Positions 1-7,496 of a stretch of 12,327 nt of DNA are shown in pieces. A program made the position numbers and the translations under genes. Position 1 is the first letter of the stretch; each line of letters opens with the position of its first letter. Below the pieces are notes generated by a model. That model ran no database searches and had not been told where the DNA came from. It saw only the letters and a list, made by a program, of their open reading frames with translations. Location: NCBI GenBank assembly GCA_949346185.1, contig CASGVX010000028.1, positions 1 through 12,327 of the forward strand. The letters are read 5' to 3'. Source of the DNA: an uncultured Lachnospiraceae bacterium. GTDB taxonomy: Bacteria; Bacillota; Clostridia; Lachnospirales; Lachnospiraceae.

Positions 1-32
1 ATTTGAGGGAAATAAAAAACAAGGAGGTCGTT

Positions 33-1508
33 ATGAAAGAAGAAAGAACCGAGAAGAAAGGGGCTGTCAGCGGATTATATGGGATTCAGAGAGCTGTTAC
101 CATCTTGGCTATTGCCATGGCATTCTTTCCGGTTGCAAATCCGGCAAAGATTTGCAAATTGGTGAGTGGCAAAATCTCTCTTTTCACATCTGCTGTCTCC
201 TATAGTGCGTTGACAGATGACTTGGCGAGAGCTTTCCGCATGAACTGGGTAAGTGAGATGTTTTTTGTTATCGCTTTCATAGGCGCGATAGTTGCGGTAC
301 TAGGTATTATAGCAACGGGTGTCGGTGCATGCATGTCTCTCGGCAACACCAGATTCCAGAGGCTGGGACTAAAATTCAGCATCTTGGGTACCTTGGCTGA
401 AATCGCAGGCTATGTAGTCTGCTTTGTCTCTTATATTCTGCTGAACGGTGAAGTGGGAGGCGAGGCGAGACTGGTGAAAAAAGTGGGGCCGGAAATGCCT
501 GTGGGCGCATTTGTTTTTGGTGCGCTGGCTCTGATTATACTTGTGCTGTCTTTGGCGATTATGGGCAAACTGCCTAAGGTAACGGCAGATATGCGCTTTG
601 AGATGGAGTCCAAGTACAAGTTATTCTTAATGTTCCTGCCTTTTGCATTTATGGCATTCCTGTTCTGCTATCTGCCTCTCTATGGCTGGAGATACGCATT
701 CTTTGATTACAAGCCGGGCGGCTCGCTTTCCATGAAGAATTTCGTTGGGTTCAAGTGGTTTACCTACTTGTTCCGGAATGAGGCAACTAGGTCGGACTTA
801 ATTACGGTAATCAGGAACACGCTGGGTATCAGCGCATTGAATATCGCTACCCAGTGGCTGCCCATGATATTCGCAGTGTTCCTCTGCGAAGTGCGCAATA
901 TGAAATTCCGCCGTTTCGTTCAGGCATTTACCACGATTCCAAACTTTATTTCATGGGTGCTTGTGTATGCAGTTGCCCTTTCAATCTTCTCTACTGATGG
1001 TTTTATCAACACATTTGTTAAAGAAGTTGGATTGATTGCGGAAGATGCCACGGGCAAGAACTATCTGATGGGAGACAACCACACATGGTTTAAGATGTGG
1101 GCGTGGGGTACATGGAAAGGCGTTGGCTGGAGCGCCATCATCTATATCGCAGGAATTTCCGGAATTGACCAATCCCTATATGAGGCCGCCACGGTGGACG
1201 GCGCAGGGCGATTCCAAAAGATATGGCACATTACTTTGCCGGGATTGCTTCCCACATTCTTCGTCTTGCTGCTGATGGCGATATCAGGTATGCTGAACAA
1301 TGGCTTGGATCAGTACTTGGTATTCTATAATGCAGAGAACAGAGAGCATATCCGAGTGCTGGATTTGTATGTATATCAAATCGGTATTGAGGATGGTAGC
1401 TTGCCGCTATCGACGGTGGTGGGCATGTTCAAGTCGGTCATCAGCGTCATCTTGCTGTTTAGTGCCAATGCATTGTCAAAAGCGCTGCGCGGCGAGAGCA
1501 TAGTATAG
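33..1508 (+). CDS. LplB-type CUT1 sugar ABC transporter permease with a ~193-residue N-terminal membrane extension
   Basis: This is an inner-membrane permease subunit of a carbohydrate (CUT1) importer. It would form the translocation path with the permease encoded next. The start is ATG 33, because AAGGAGG lies at 21-27; in-frame codons before it overlap that site. The protein is 491 aa. From about residue 194 it reads like a standard LplB/YtcO permease: a first TM at about 196-216 ending YLPLYGW, AFFDYKPGG, VGFKWF, further TM segments, and an EAA loop at about 383-408 (YEAATVDGAG, then ITLPG) that docks the ATPase. Usual family length is about 300 aa. The first ~193 residues are extra and hold about four hydrophobic segments (about 21-36, 76-100, 116-137, 157-178) that I do not recognise. 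The stop is 13 bp before the next gene, so the two are co-transcribed. The family call is secure; the substrate is unknown. Confidence 0.93.
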   Translation: MKEERTEKKGAVSGLYGIQRAVTILAIAMAFFPVANPAKICKLVSGKISLFTSAVSYSALTDDLARAFRMNWVSEMFFVIAFIGAIVAVLGIIATGVGACMSLGNTRFQRLGLKFSILGTLAEIAGYVVCFVSYILLNGEVGGEARLVKKVGPEMPVGAFVFGALALIILVLSLAIMGKLPKVTADMRFEMESKYKLFLMFLPFAFMAFLFCYLPLYGWRYAFFDYKPGGSLSMKNFVGFKWFTYLFRNEATRSDLITVIRNTLGISALNIATQWLPMIFAVFLCEVRNMKFRRFVQAFTTIPNFISWVLVYAVALSIFSTDGFINTFVKEVGLIAEDATGKNYLMGDNHTWFKMWAWGTWKGVGWSAIIYIAGISGIDQSLYEAATVDGAGRFQKIWHITLPGLLPTFFVLLLMAISGMLNNGLDQYLVFYNAENREHIRVLDLYVYQIGIEDGSLPLSTVVGMFKSVISVILLFSANALSKALRGESIV

Positions 1509-1521
1509 GAGGTGAGTACAC

Positions 1522-2487
1522 ATGGCAAAGACGAAACAGGAAAAACTCGATGCGAAGCGAGAAAAGCAGTATTACAAGAAGCATAAGAAAATGTACCGCA
1601 CCACGGTGGGAGACGTTATTTTCAATATTTTCAACTATGCATTTTTTACGGTATTTACACTTAGCTGTATATTCCCTTTCTATTATCTGCTTATCAATAC
1701 CATTTCAGATAATAATCTGGTAAAGAGAGGTATGATTAACTTCTATCCAAAGGGAATCAATTTTGACAACTATCTGGCACTTCGAGAAGTGGGTGATTTG
1801 GGAGCTTCCTTTATTATTACCATCAGCAGGACAGTGATTGGTACGATGTTGATGGTGGTTGCGTCAGCATTCGTTGGCTATCTGGTGACAAAGCAGGAAA
1901 TGTGGCACAGGAGTTTCTGGTATCGCTTCCTAGTTATCACGATGTATTTTAATGCCGGCATGATTCCGTTATACTTGACAATGGCATTGCTGGGATTGAC
2001 GCAGAATTATCTGGTATACATCCTGCCGGGTATCGTGCAGCCCTACAATATCATATTGGTAAAGACGTATATAGAGTCCATACCTGGTGAATTGGAAGAG
2101 AGTGCATTTATTGACGGGGCATCTTACTTGCAGGTGTTCTCCAAGTTGATTTTCCCGCTGTCAAAACCAATTCTTGCCACAATTGCAATCTTTGGTGCGG
2201 TGGGTCACTGGAACTCCTTCCAGGATTCTTTGATTTACATGCAGGGAAACAGCAGCATGTTCACGCTGCAGCATAGGCTGTATATTTACTTGAATACCGC
2301 ATCAAACCTTGGTGCTATCATAGGGCAGAGTACATCGGAGGCACAGCGTGTGATGGAGGAGGTTTTGAATGCAAAGGTAATCAGGTACACAATCTCCATG
2401 GTATCCGTTGTCCCGATTTTCTGCGTATATCCATTCATGCAGAGATATTTCGAGAAGGGTATTATGCTGGGAGCTGTGAAGGGATAA
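1522..2487 (+). CDS. YtcP/MalG-type CUT1 sugar ABC transporter permease
   Basis: This is the second permease subunit of the importer, 321 aa, a normal length for the YtcP/LplC group (MalG side of CUT1). It has a very basic cytoplasmic N-terminus (residues 1-26, rich in Lys/Arg), then about six TM segments starting near residue 31. The first is followed by the family-typical stretch IFPFYYLLINTIS and later by MYFNAGMIPLYL. The EAA loop lies at about 190-216 (ELEESAFIDGAS, then IFPLSKP). The C-terminus EKGIMLGAVKG is characteristic of this subgroup. AGGAGGTGAG at 1507-1516 overlaps the stop of the upstream permease and fixes the start. No ATPase gene is present in the window. In related Firmicutes such importers share a general MsmX-type ATPase, so one is expected elsewhere; that is inference. 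Confidence 0.95.
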   Translation: MAKTKQEKLDAKREKQYYKKHKKMYRTTVGDVIFNIFNYAFFTVFTLSCIFPFYYLLINTISDNNLVKRGMINFYPKGINFDNYLALREVGDLGASFIITISRTVIGTMLMVVASAFVGYLVTKQEMWHRSFWYRFLVITMYFNAGMIPLYLTMALLGLTQNYLVYILPGIVQPYNIILVKTYIESIPGELEESAFIDGASYLQVFSKLIFPLSKPILATIAIFGAVGHWNSFQDSLIYMQGNSSMFTLQHRLYIYLNTASNLGAIIGQSTSEAQRVMEEVLNAKVIRYTISMVSVVPIFCVYPFMQRYFEKGIMLGAVKG

Positions 2488-2599
2488 ATATTTCTGCAAA
2501 AGCAAAGTTAGGCGCAAAGCAATCTACTCCCCATATGGCGGTAGTGCCGTTTTGGAGATCATGTCAGCTTTGCGACAAGAATGCTTATGCGTTTGAGAG

Positions 2600-2640
2600 C
2601 CAGCTGCGGGATGTCATGTTTCGCAGCTGGTCATTCTATT
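2600..2640 (+). terminator. Stem-loop between permease and lipoprotein genes (partial terminator or mRNA-stabilising hairpin)
   Basis: A perfect 9-bp stem, CCAGCTGCG (2600-2608) with CGCAGCTGG (2622-2630), encloses a 13-nt loop. It is followed by a T-rich but interrupted tail (TCATTCTATT). It lies in the 220-bp gap between the permease stop and the first binding-protein start. The broken T tract argues against a fully efficient terminator. A 3' stabiliser or an attenuator that separates permease and binding-protein levels is equally possible. No good promoter was seen between it and 2708. Confidence 0.55.
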
Positions 2641-2707
2641 ATTTGGAAAGTTCGTTCTATCTCAATGGCTCCGCTAAATGCGGCATGTCAGGTTTGTAGG
2701 AGGAGTT

Positions 2708-4441
2708 ATGGTAAAAAAATTTGTAGATAAACTGACTTCTGTACTTTTAGTTTCCAGCATGGCTTTGGGTCTGACGGCCAGCCTTTCCGGATGTGAAAAG
2801 AGTAATGGCAGGAGTTCGTCAAAGAAGGAAAAAGAGAAGGAAACCATTACGCTGGATGTATTTAACGAATATGGGAGTTTTAATGGCATTCAGGAGGGAT
2901 GGGTGGCAGACATTCTAAAGGAGAAATTCAATGTGAAACTAAATATTACTCCATACATTTATGGTGAATTCGAGGAGCGCATTAATAAGAAAGATTTGGG
3001 AGATATTTTGCTATTTTGGGAAAGTGGCAGTACCTATAGCGATGTGCTAAAGAAGGATTTGCTGTATGACTGGAATCGTGATGACTTATTGGCGAAGCAT
3101 GGACCCTACATTAAGGATCATATGGGGGATGCCCTGCGGAAGAACCAAAGGATGACGGCTTCGATTACAGATGGCAGCAGCGATAAGCTTTACGGATTTA
3201 GTTGTAATATAGGCACTTCCAGCGAGGATCACCAACCATTTTTCTATACTTGGGATGTGCGCTGGGATTTGTATCGGCAGCTAGGCTATCCGAAGGTAAA
3301 TGATTTGGAAGATTATGAGAAGCTGCTGAAGGATATGGTGAAGGCATGTCCGAAGGACGATTCTGGAAATAAGGCGTATGCCGCATCGCTGTGGAGCGAT
3401 TGGGATGAATCCATGGTGATGCATGTGAAGTCTCTGGCATCAGCATACTATGGATATGATGAATTGGGAATGGGGCTGTACGATTCTGAAACGGGCAAAT
3501 GGCATGGCGTGTTGGATCAGGATGGCCCTTATTTGGAAATGCTGAAGTTCTACCACAAGCTATATCAGGACGGCTTGCTTGACCCGGATTCTAGGAAGCA
3601 GGGCTACGAAGAGGCAATAAAGAAGATAAAGAATGGCGGGACAATGTTTTCTATCTTTAATCATGCTGGTTCGTTGGCGTATAATGAATCAATGCATACC
3701 AAAGCTGGAAAAATGATGCAAGCCATGAAGCCCCTCCAGGCCTGTCCTATTGTCTATGGCCTAAATACCGGAGGAAACGGTTCTATCCTGTGTATTGGTG
3801 CCGCATCGAAGTATCCGGAGAAATGCATGGAAGTGGTTAATTGGATGTCTACGCCCGAGGGATACCTGACTATGAGATATGGCCCTAAGGGAGTGTGCTG
3901 GAAATATAATGATCAGAGGAAGACGGAATTAACAGAGCTGGGAAAGAAGTGCAAGGAGAATCCCCGTACGAAATTGGGAAAGGAATATCAGGGAAGTTTT
4001 ATGGATGGCGCGTCTCAGGTTAGCCTTATTTGGCATGATGATGCCTCTAACCCGGAGACGGATGGGGAGACTTATAACTATGAACGCTGGGAGAGCGGTT
4101 TTTCTGAGCCAGAGACGGAAATCGAGAAGGACTGGCAGGAAAAAACAGGATTTAGGAGCGTGGAAGACTATATGGAGAAAGGGAAGCATACGGTTTTTCC
4201 AGGCACCGATTATAAAATGGGTGTCAAGTCCCGAAAACTGAAAAAACTGTGGAAAAGGGTTGGCAAGGTATTGGTAGAGCAGTCTTGGGATGCCATTTAT
4301 GCAAAGTCAGATGCCCAATATGACCAAATCGTCAGTGAGATGGTTACGAAATGCATGAAGATTGGATATAAGGATTGTGCCAAATGGTCCAAGAAAGAGG
4401 CCGCTAAGCGCAAGGTATTGGAAGATGCGCTGGCTAAGTAA
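2708..4441 (+). CDS. Extracellular sugar-binding lipoprotein 1 (LplA-like)
   Basis: This is a surface-anchored solute receptor that would deliver an oligosaccharide to the permeases encoded just upstream. The start is ATG 2708, behind AGGAGG (2698-2703) and directly before a clean lipoprotein signal: MVKK, a hydrophobic core, and lipobox LSGC with Cys29. An in-frame ATG at 2678 would add ten residues that overlap the ribosome site and spoil the signal peptide. The mature protein continues with a Lys/Glu/Ser linker and then a type-1 binding-protein body (577 aa in all, large for the class but usual for LplA relatives). Landmarks shared with the two later paralogues are ILKEKFNVKLNI, WDVRWDLYRQLGYPKV, SLWSDWDESMVM, YGYDELGMGLYD and TPEG-YGPKGVCW. 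It is clearly more divergent than the other two, notably SFNGIQEGW where they have NYSGLQTGW, so its ligand may differ. The ligand is not predictable here. Confidence 0.93.
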   Translation: MVKKFVDKLTSVLLVSSMALGLTASLSGCEKSNGRSSSKKEKEKETITLDVFNEYGSFNGIQEGWVADILKEKFNVKLNITPYIYGEFEERINKKDLGDILLFWESGSTYSDVLKKDLLYDWNRDDLLAKHGPYIKDHMGDALRKNQRMTASITDGSSDKLYGFSCNIGTSSEDHQPFFYTWDVRWDLYRQLGYPKVNDLEDYEKLLKDMVKACPKDDSGNKAYAASLWSDWDESMVMHVKSLASAYYGYDELGMGLYDSETGKWHGVLDQDGPYLEMLKFYHKLYQDGLLDPDSRKQGYEEAIKKIKNGGTMFSIFNHAGSLAYNESMHTKAGKMMQAMKPLQACPIVYGLNTGGNGSILCIGAASKYPEKCMEVVNWMSTPEGYLTMRYGPKGVCWKYNDQRKTELTELGKKCKENPRTKLGKEYQGSFMDGASQVSLIWHDDASNPETDGETYNYERWESGFSEPETEIEKDWQEKTGFRSVEDYMEKGKHTVFPGTDYKMGVKSRKLKKLWKRVGKVLVEQSWDAIYAKSDAQYDQIVSEMVTKCMKIGYKDCAKWSKKEAAKRKVLEDALAK

Positions 4442-4469
4442 ATAGAAATGTGATGGAACGGAGGAAGAG

Positions 4470-5195
4470 ATGAGCAAGGGGAGTGGTTTTTTCAGTCTGG
4501 AAAGTCCGGTGTATCGGTTTATGTCCAGACTGCTGGATATGCTGTTGCTAAATGTTTTGTGGTTATTTTTTGGGGGCGTGATTCCTGCAATCGCAGTGAA
4601 TTATCTGACGACTTTTGCGCTCTTGGTATTCCTTCCCATTGTTTTGGGGATAGGAGCATCAACCACGGCGGCATTTTCAGTGGCGCTAAAGATGGCGGAT
4701 GAACAGGAGGGCTATATCTTTTCTCCGTTTTTCAAAGCTTACAAGGAGAATTATGTGAAGGGCACGATTTTGGGAATCATCTTGATTGTCGTAGTGTGTG
4801 CCATTCGCCTTGATTTTTCTTTTTATCAGGCAGCCGAGGAATTGGGACGCAGCAGCATGGGATTTCTGGTGGTGGGAATCATTGCATCTGTCATGGCATT
4901 CTTGCATTTGATTTATGCCTTTCCTTTGCAGGCGCGGTATGAGAATACTATTATCAATACCATGAGAAATTCATTTTCCATTGCTGTGAGATACATTTTG
5001 AGGACGATTTTCCTCATAATCGTGCTGGCGCTCTTGATTATGTTTTTCATGTGGAATAGCATATTGATTCTGCTTGGCATACTGATTGGCCCAGGCTGCT
5101 TGATTCTTACCATCAGTTCTTGGGCATTGCAGGCATTTCGGAAAATCGAGGGGCAGAATGGCAGTCAGGATGGGGCGCAGGAACGGGAGGAATAG
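4470..5195 (+). CDS. YesL-like (DUF624) integral membrane protein
   Basis: A 241-aa membrane protein of the YesL/DUF624 type, commonly found beside LplB/YtcP sugar importers and YesMN regulators in Firmicutes; its molecular function is not established. The N-terminus is typical: FFSLESPVYRFMSRLLDMLLLNVLWLF-like, followed by a Gly/Pro turn. About five hydrophobic segments follow (roughly residues 20-38, 45-72, 95-113, 128-150, 170-215). The central FSPFFKAYKENYVKGTILG and the later NTIINTMRNSF are family-like loops. The tail is hydrophilic (QNGSQDGAQEREE). CGGAGG at 4459-4464 sets the start, 28 bp after the stop of lipoprotein 1. Its place between two binding-protein genes ties it to the transporter, perhaps as an accessory or regulatory membrane subunit (inference). 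Family assignment is from recalled sequence character, not a search. Confidence 0.83.
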   Translation: MSKGSGFFSLESPVYRFMSRLLDMLLLNVLWLFFGGVIPAIAVNYLTTFALLVFLPIVLGIGASTTAAFSVALKMADEQEGYIFSPFFKAYKENYVKGTILGIILIVVVCAIRLDFSFYQAAEELGRSSMGFLVVGIIASVMAFLHLIYAFPLQARYENTIINTMRNSFSIAVRYILRTIFLIIVLALLIMFFMWNSILILLGILIGPGCLILTISSWALQAFRKIEGQNGSQDGAQEREE

Positions 5196-5338
5196 TGCTG
5201 TAGAAGGGAATGGCAAGGGATATCATATGTGCTTGGCGCACGTAAATATATGAATGAATATCTATTATCTATGAAGAGAGCATCTGATGTGAAATTTCAT
5301 TGCCGAGATGCATTATTAAAAAGGAAAGGGGAAACAAG

Positions 5339-7063
5339 ATGAGAAAAAGCATAATCAACAAGGCGGTTTCTCTCGTGCTGGCATGCAGCATGGTGTTGGG
5401 AACTGCCGTAGGCATCTCTGGATGCGATAGCAAGAAGAAGGAAGTAATAACGCTGGAGGTGTTCAGTCAGCTGGCGAATTACTCTGGTTTGCAGACGGGC
5501 TGGATGGGAGATATCCTCAAGGAGAAGTTTAATGTCAAATTGAACATTATCCGAGACCAGCAGGGCATGCTGCAGACCCGTATGGAGAAGGGAGACTTGG
5601 GGGATATCGTTATCTGGGGGAATGATGATACCAACTATGCAAATGCAGTGAAAAATAAGATGCTCTTTAATTTGGAGGAAGACAACCTGCTCAAAGACTA
5701 TGGGCCGGATATTTATAAGAATATGAAACCTGCCATTGAGAAGAACAGAAAACTGACAGAGAAGATTACCAACGGCAAGGAGAAGAAGGTATATGGGCTG
5801 GGTGATGCAGTGGCACTTACCAATGACGACCATCAGATGTTCTTCTATAATTGGGACGTGCGCTGGGATTTATATAAGCAGCTTGGCTATCCCAAGGTAA
5901 AGACGCTGGATGATTTCCGCAAACTCTTGAATGACATGAGAAAGATCTGTCCGAAAGATGATAGCGATAATCCTACTTATGCCGTATCGCTGTGGCCTGA
6001 TTGGGACGAGTCCATGGTGATGTATGTGAAGGCTACTGCCACGGCTTGGTATGGATATGATGAGTTGGGAATCGGGCTCTATGATCCTCAGACGGGCGCG
6101 TACCATGATGCTATGGAGGAAAACGGGCCGTATTTGGAAATGCTGAGATTCTTTAATAAGCTTAATCAGGATGGACTGCTGGATCCGGATTCCATGACGC
6201 AGACATATGACAAGATGGTGGAAAAGGTGCAGAATGGCGGCGTGCTCTGGTCCATCTTTAACTATAGCGGCTCTCTGGCATACAATAAGCCCGCACATAC
6301 CAAGGCGGGAAAGATGATGTACTGCATGAAGCCGGAAGATGCATCGCCCATCGTGTATGGCATGAATACCCAGGGAGGAAATCATCCTACCTGTATCGGC
6401 GCCAATACGCAGTACCCTGAGCTGTGCATGAAGATTATGAACTGGTTCTGCACCCCAGAGGGGCGTATGACATACGGTTATGGTCCCAAGGGCGTTACTT
6501 GGGATTATGACAAGGAAGGGAATACATATTTTACTGATCTGGGCAAAGAGTGCAAGAAGAACGAAAAGACCCAGATGGGCAATGGATATAAGGGCAGCTA
6601 CCATGATGGCGTGTGCCAGGCCGCCTTCTCCACTTGGGCAAATGATGCGGAGAATCCTGATTCTAATGGAGAGACCTACAATAGTGATAACTGGAAGAGC
6701 AATATCACGAAAGCTGAGACCGAGATAGAGCAGGATTGGAGAGATAAGAACGGCGTGAACAGTATTAATGATTATTTTGAAAAGGGGAAGTACGTAGTAT
6801 CGCCGGGAACTTCTTTCTCTCTGGGAGAGAAGGATGATGATTTGAAGACTACTTGGGCTCAGGTGACTAGCGAGATTAAGGCTGGTTCTTGGAAGGCGAT
6901 GTTTGCAAAGAATGATAAGGATTTCGATAAGCAGGTAAAGAAGATGCGGGATAGCATCAAAAAGTATGGCTATGACAAATGCTTAAAATGGGCAAAGGAA
7001 CAGGCGGCGGAACGCTACGCTTTAGAGCAGGAGGCTGCTAAACAGAAAGAGAATAAGAAATAG
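5339..7063 (+). CDS. Extracellular sugar-binding lipoprotein 2 (LplA-like)
   Basis: This is the second receptor lipoprotein of the cluster, 574 aa. The start is ATG 5339, preceded by GGAAAGGGG (5323-5331) and giving a proper lipoprotein signal: MRKSIINK, hydrophobic core, lipobox ISGC with Cys29. An in-frame TTG at 5300 would put hydrophilic residues before it and is rejected. The body is a type-1 periplasmic-fold binding protein with NYSGLQTGWMGDILKEKF, IIRDQQGML, WDVRWDLYKQLGYPKV, SLWPDWDESMVMYVKA, YGYDELGIGLYD, NGGVLWSIFNYSG and YGPKGVTWDYDKEGN. The C-terminus is charged and probably helical (EQEAAKQKENKK). It is a close paralogue of the gene at 7497, with many blocks identical over 15-25 residues, and a more distant one of the gene at 2708. 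A terminator follows about 55 bp downstream, so it probably ends the operon. Aromatic-rich conserved blocks fit sugar stacking (inference). Confidence 0.93.
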   Translation: MRKSIINKAVSLVLACSMVLGTAVGISGCDSKKKEVITLEVFSQLANYSGLQTGWMGDILKEKFNVKLNIIRDQQGMLQTRMEKGDLGDIVIWGNDDTNYANAVKNKMLFNLEEDNLLKDYGPDIYKNMKPAIEKNRKLTEKITNGKEKKVYGLGDAVALTNDDHQMFFYNWDVRWDLYKQLGYPKVKTLDDFRKLLNDMRKICPKDDSDNPTYAVSLWPDWDESMVMYVKATATAWYGYDELGIGLYDPQTGAYHDAMEENGPYLEMLRFFNKLNQDGLLDPDSMTQTYDKMVEKVQNGGVLWSIFNYSGSLAYNKPAHTKAGKMMYCMKPEDASPIVYGMNTQGGNHPTCIGANTQYPELCMKIMNWFCTPEGRMTYGYGPKGVTWDYDKEGNTYFTDLGKECKKNEKTQMGNGYKGSYHDGVCQAAFSTWANDAENPDSNGETYNSDNWKSNITKAETEIEQDWRDKNGVNSINDYFEKGKYVVSPGTSFSLGEKDDDLKTTWAQVTSEIKAGSWKAMFAKNDKDFDKQVKKMRDSIKKYGYDKCLKWAKEQAAERYALEQEAAKQKENKK

Positions 7064-7117
7064 CAGGAAGATTATCCTTCGCTATACGAGAAAAGCATTC
7101 GCATAGAAAATGGAAGG

Positions 7118-7148
7118 GGAGCACCAGAATAATACTGTGCTCCTTATT
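7118..7148 (+). terminator. Rho-independent terminator after lipoprotein gene 2
   Basis: GGAGCAC (7118-7124) and, after a one-base bulge, AG pair with CTGTGCTCC (7135-7143) around a 7-nt A+T loop, followed by TTATT. The T tract is short, so termination may be incomplete. It lies about 55 bp after the stop at 7063 and separates the upstream operon from the independently promoted third lipoprotein gene. Confidence 0.65.
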
Positions 7149-7174
7149 GCAAGGTGGATCGTTGCTAGTGCTTC

Positions 7175-7207
7175 TTCTAGAAAAAACTAATTATTTTCTT
7201 AGAAAAA
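7175..7207. repeat. Pair of TTCT(T)AGAAAAA direct repeats spaced about two helical turns
   Basis: TTCTAGAAAAA (7175-7185) and TTCTTAGAAAAA (7196-7207) are near-identical direct repeats. Each has a small palindromic core (TTCTAGAA / TTCTTAGAA), and their starts are 21 bp apart, which puts both on one face of the helix. They lie about 110-140 bp upstream of the promoter of the next gene. That is compatible with binding of an activator such as an AraC/YesN-type regulator. The A+T-rich setting makes chance occurrence possible. Confidence 0.3.
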
Positions 7208-7316
7208 GTGGGGTAAACAATATAGCAGAAATATGTTAAATTATATGATAGAAACAATAAATAATTGGGCGCTGATATGTTAGTTTTTGGCAAAATCTTT
7301 CTTGCATTTTTAGCGG

Positions 7317-7344
7317 TTTAGAGGTAAACTATTATTGATATAAT
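7317..7344 (+). promoter_or_regulatory. Extended -10 promoter for lipoprotein gene 3
   Basis: A perfect TATAAT (7339-7344) is preceded by TG at 7336-7337 with one base between, giving a full extended -10 (TGATATAAT). A weak -35, TTTAGA (7317-7322), sits 16 bp upstream. Predicted transcription start is near 7351, leaving a leader of about 145 nt before ATG 7497. This is the best sigma-A-type promoter I can find in the window. Confidence 0.65.
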
Positions 7345-7362
7345 AAGCGGAATACGCTTATT
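7342..7362. promoter_or_regulatory. Perfect inverted repeat over the -10/start site, likely operator
   Basis: AATAAGCG (7342-7349) and CGCTTATT (7355-7362) form a perfect 8-bp inverted repeat around GAATA. It overlaps the end of the -10 element and the predicted start point, a classic repressor position. It does not match the CcpA cre consensus. No second copy was noticed in the window. As RNA it would be only partly inside the transcript, so a DNA operator is more likely than a leader hairpin. Confidence 0.5.
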
Positions 7363-7496
7363 CCTGTGCGAAAAAGATTGTGCTGAATTATTGCTGTGAT
7401 TAGTAATGCTGAAATTATTTCTGAGCCATTTGCATTGGGCTAAACATCAGACTGGCATGATTGCGCCGCACAAAAAAAGAAGGAGGAGATTATTTC

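Larger units (their letters stand above)
7064..7496 (+). other. 433-bp regulatory gap between lipoprotein genes 2 and 3
   Basis: No convincing gene lies here. In order it holds a terminator hairpin (7118-7148), a pair of direct repeats TTCTAGAAAAA and TTCTTAGAAAAA (7175-7207), an A+T-rich stretch, an extended -10 promoter (7317-7344) overlapped by an inverted repeat (7342-7362), a leader of roughly 145 nt, and AGGAGGAG (7481-7488) for the next gene. Short open frames starting near 7406 overlap the lipoprotein signal region in another frame and look like chance. Confidence 0.7.

Noticed and set aside
5280..5311. GCATCT...AGATGC stem enclosing the palindrome TGAAATTTCA before lipoprotein gene 2
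   Set aside because: The arms are only 6 bp with a 20-nt interior, no T tract and no adjacent promoter; probably chance, so not listed as a regulatory site.
5297..6604. Long minus-strand open frames (178 and 244 codons) opposite lipoprotein gene 2, and similar ones opposite gene 3 (7998-8459)
   Set aside because: They lie wholly antisense to strongly supported coding sequence, have His/Ile-rich unlikely composition and no ribosome sites. They recur at matching places in the paralogue, as expected from shared codon use.
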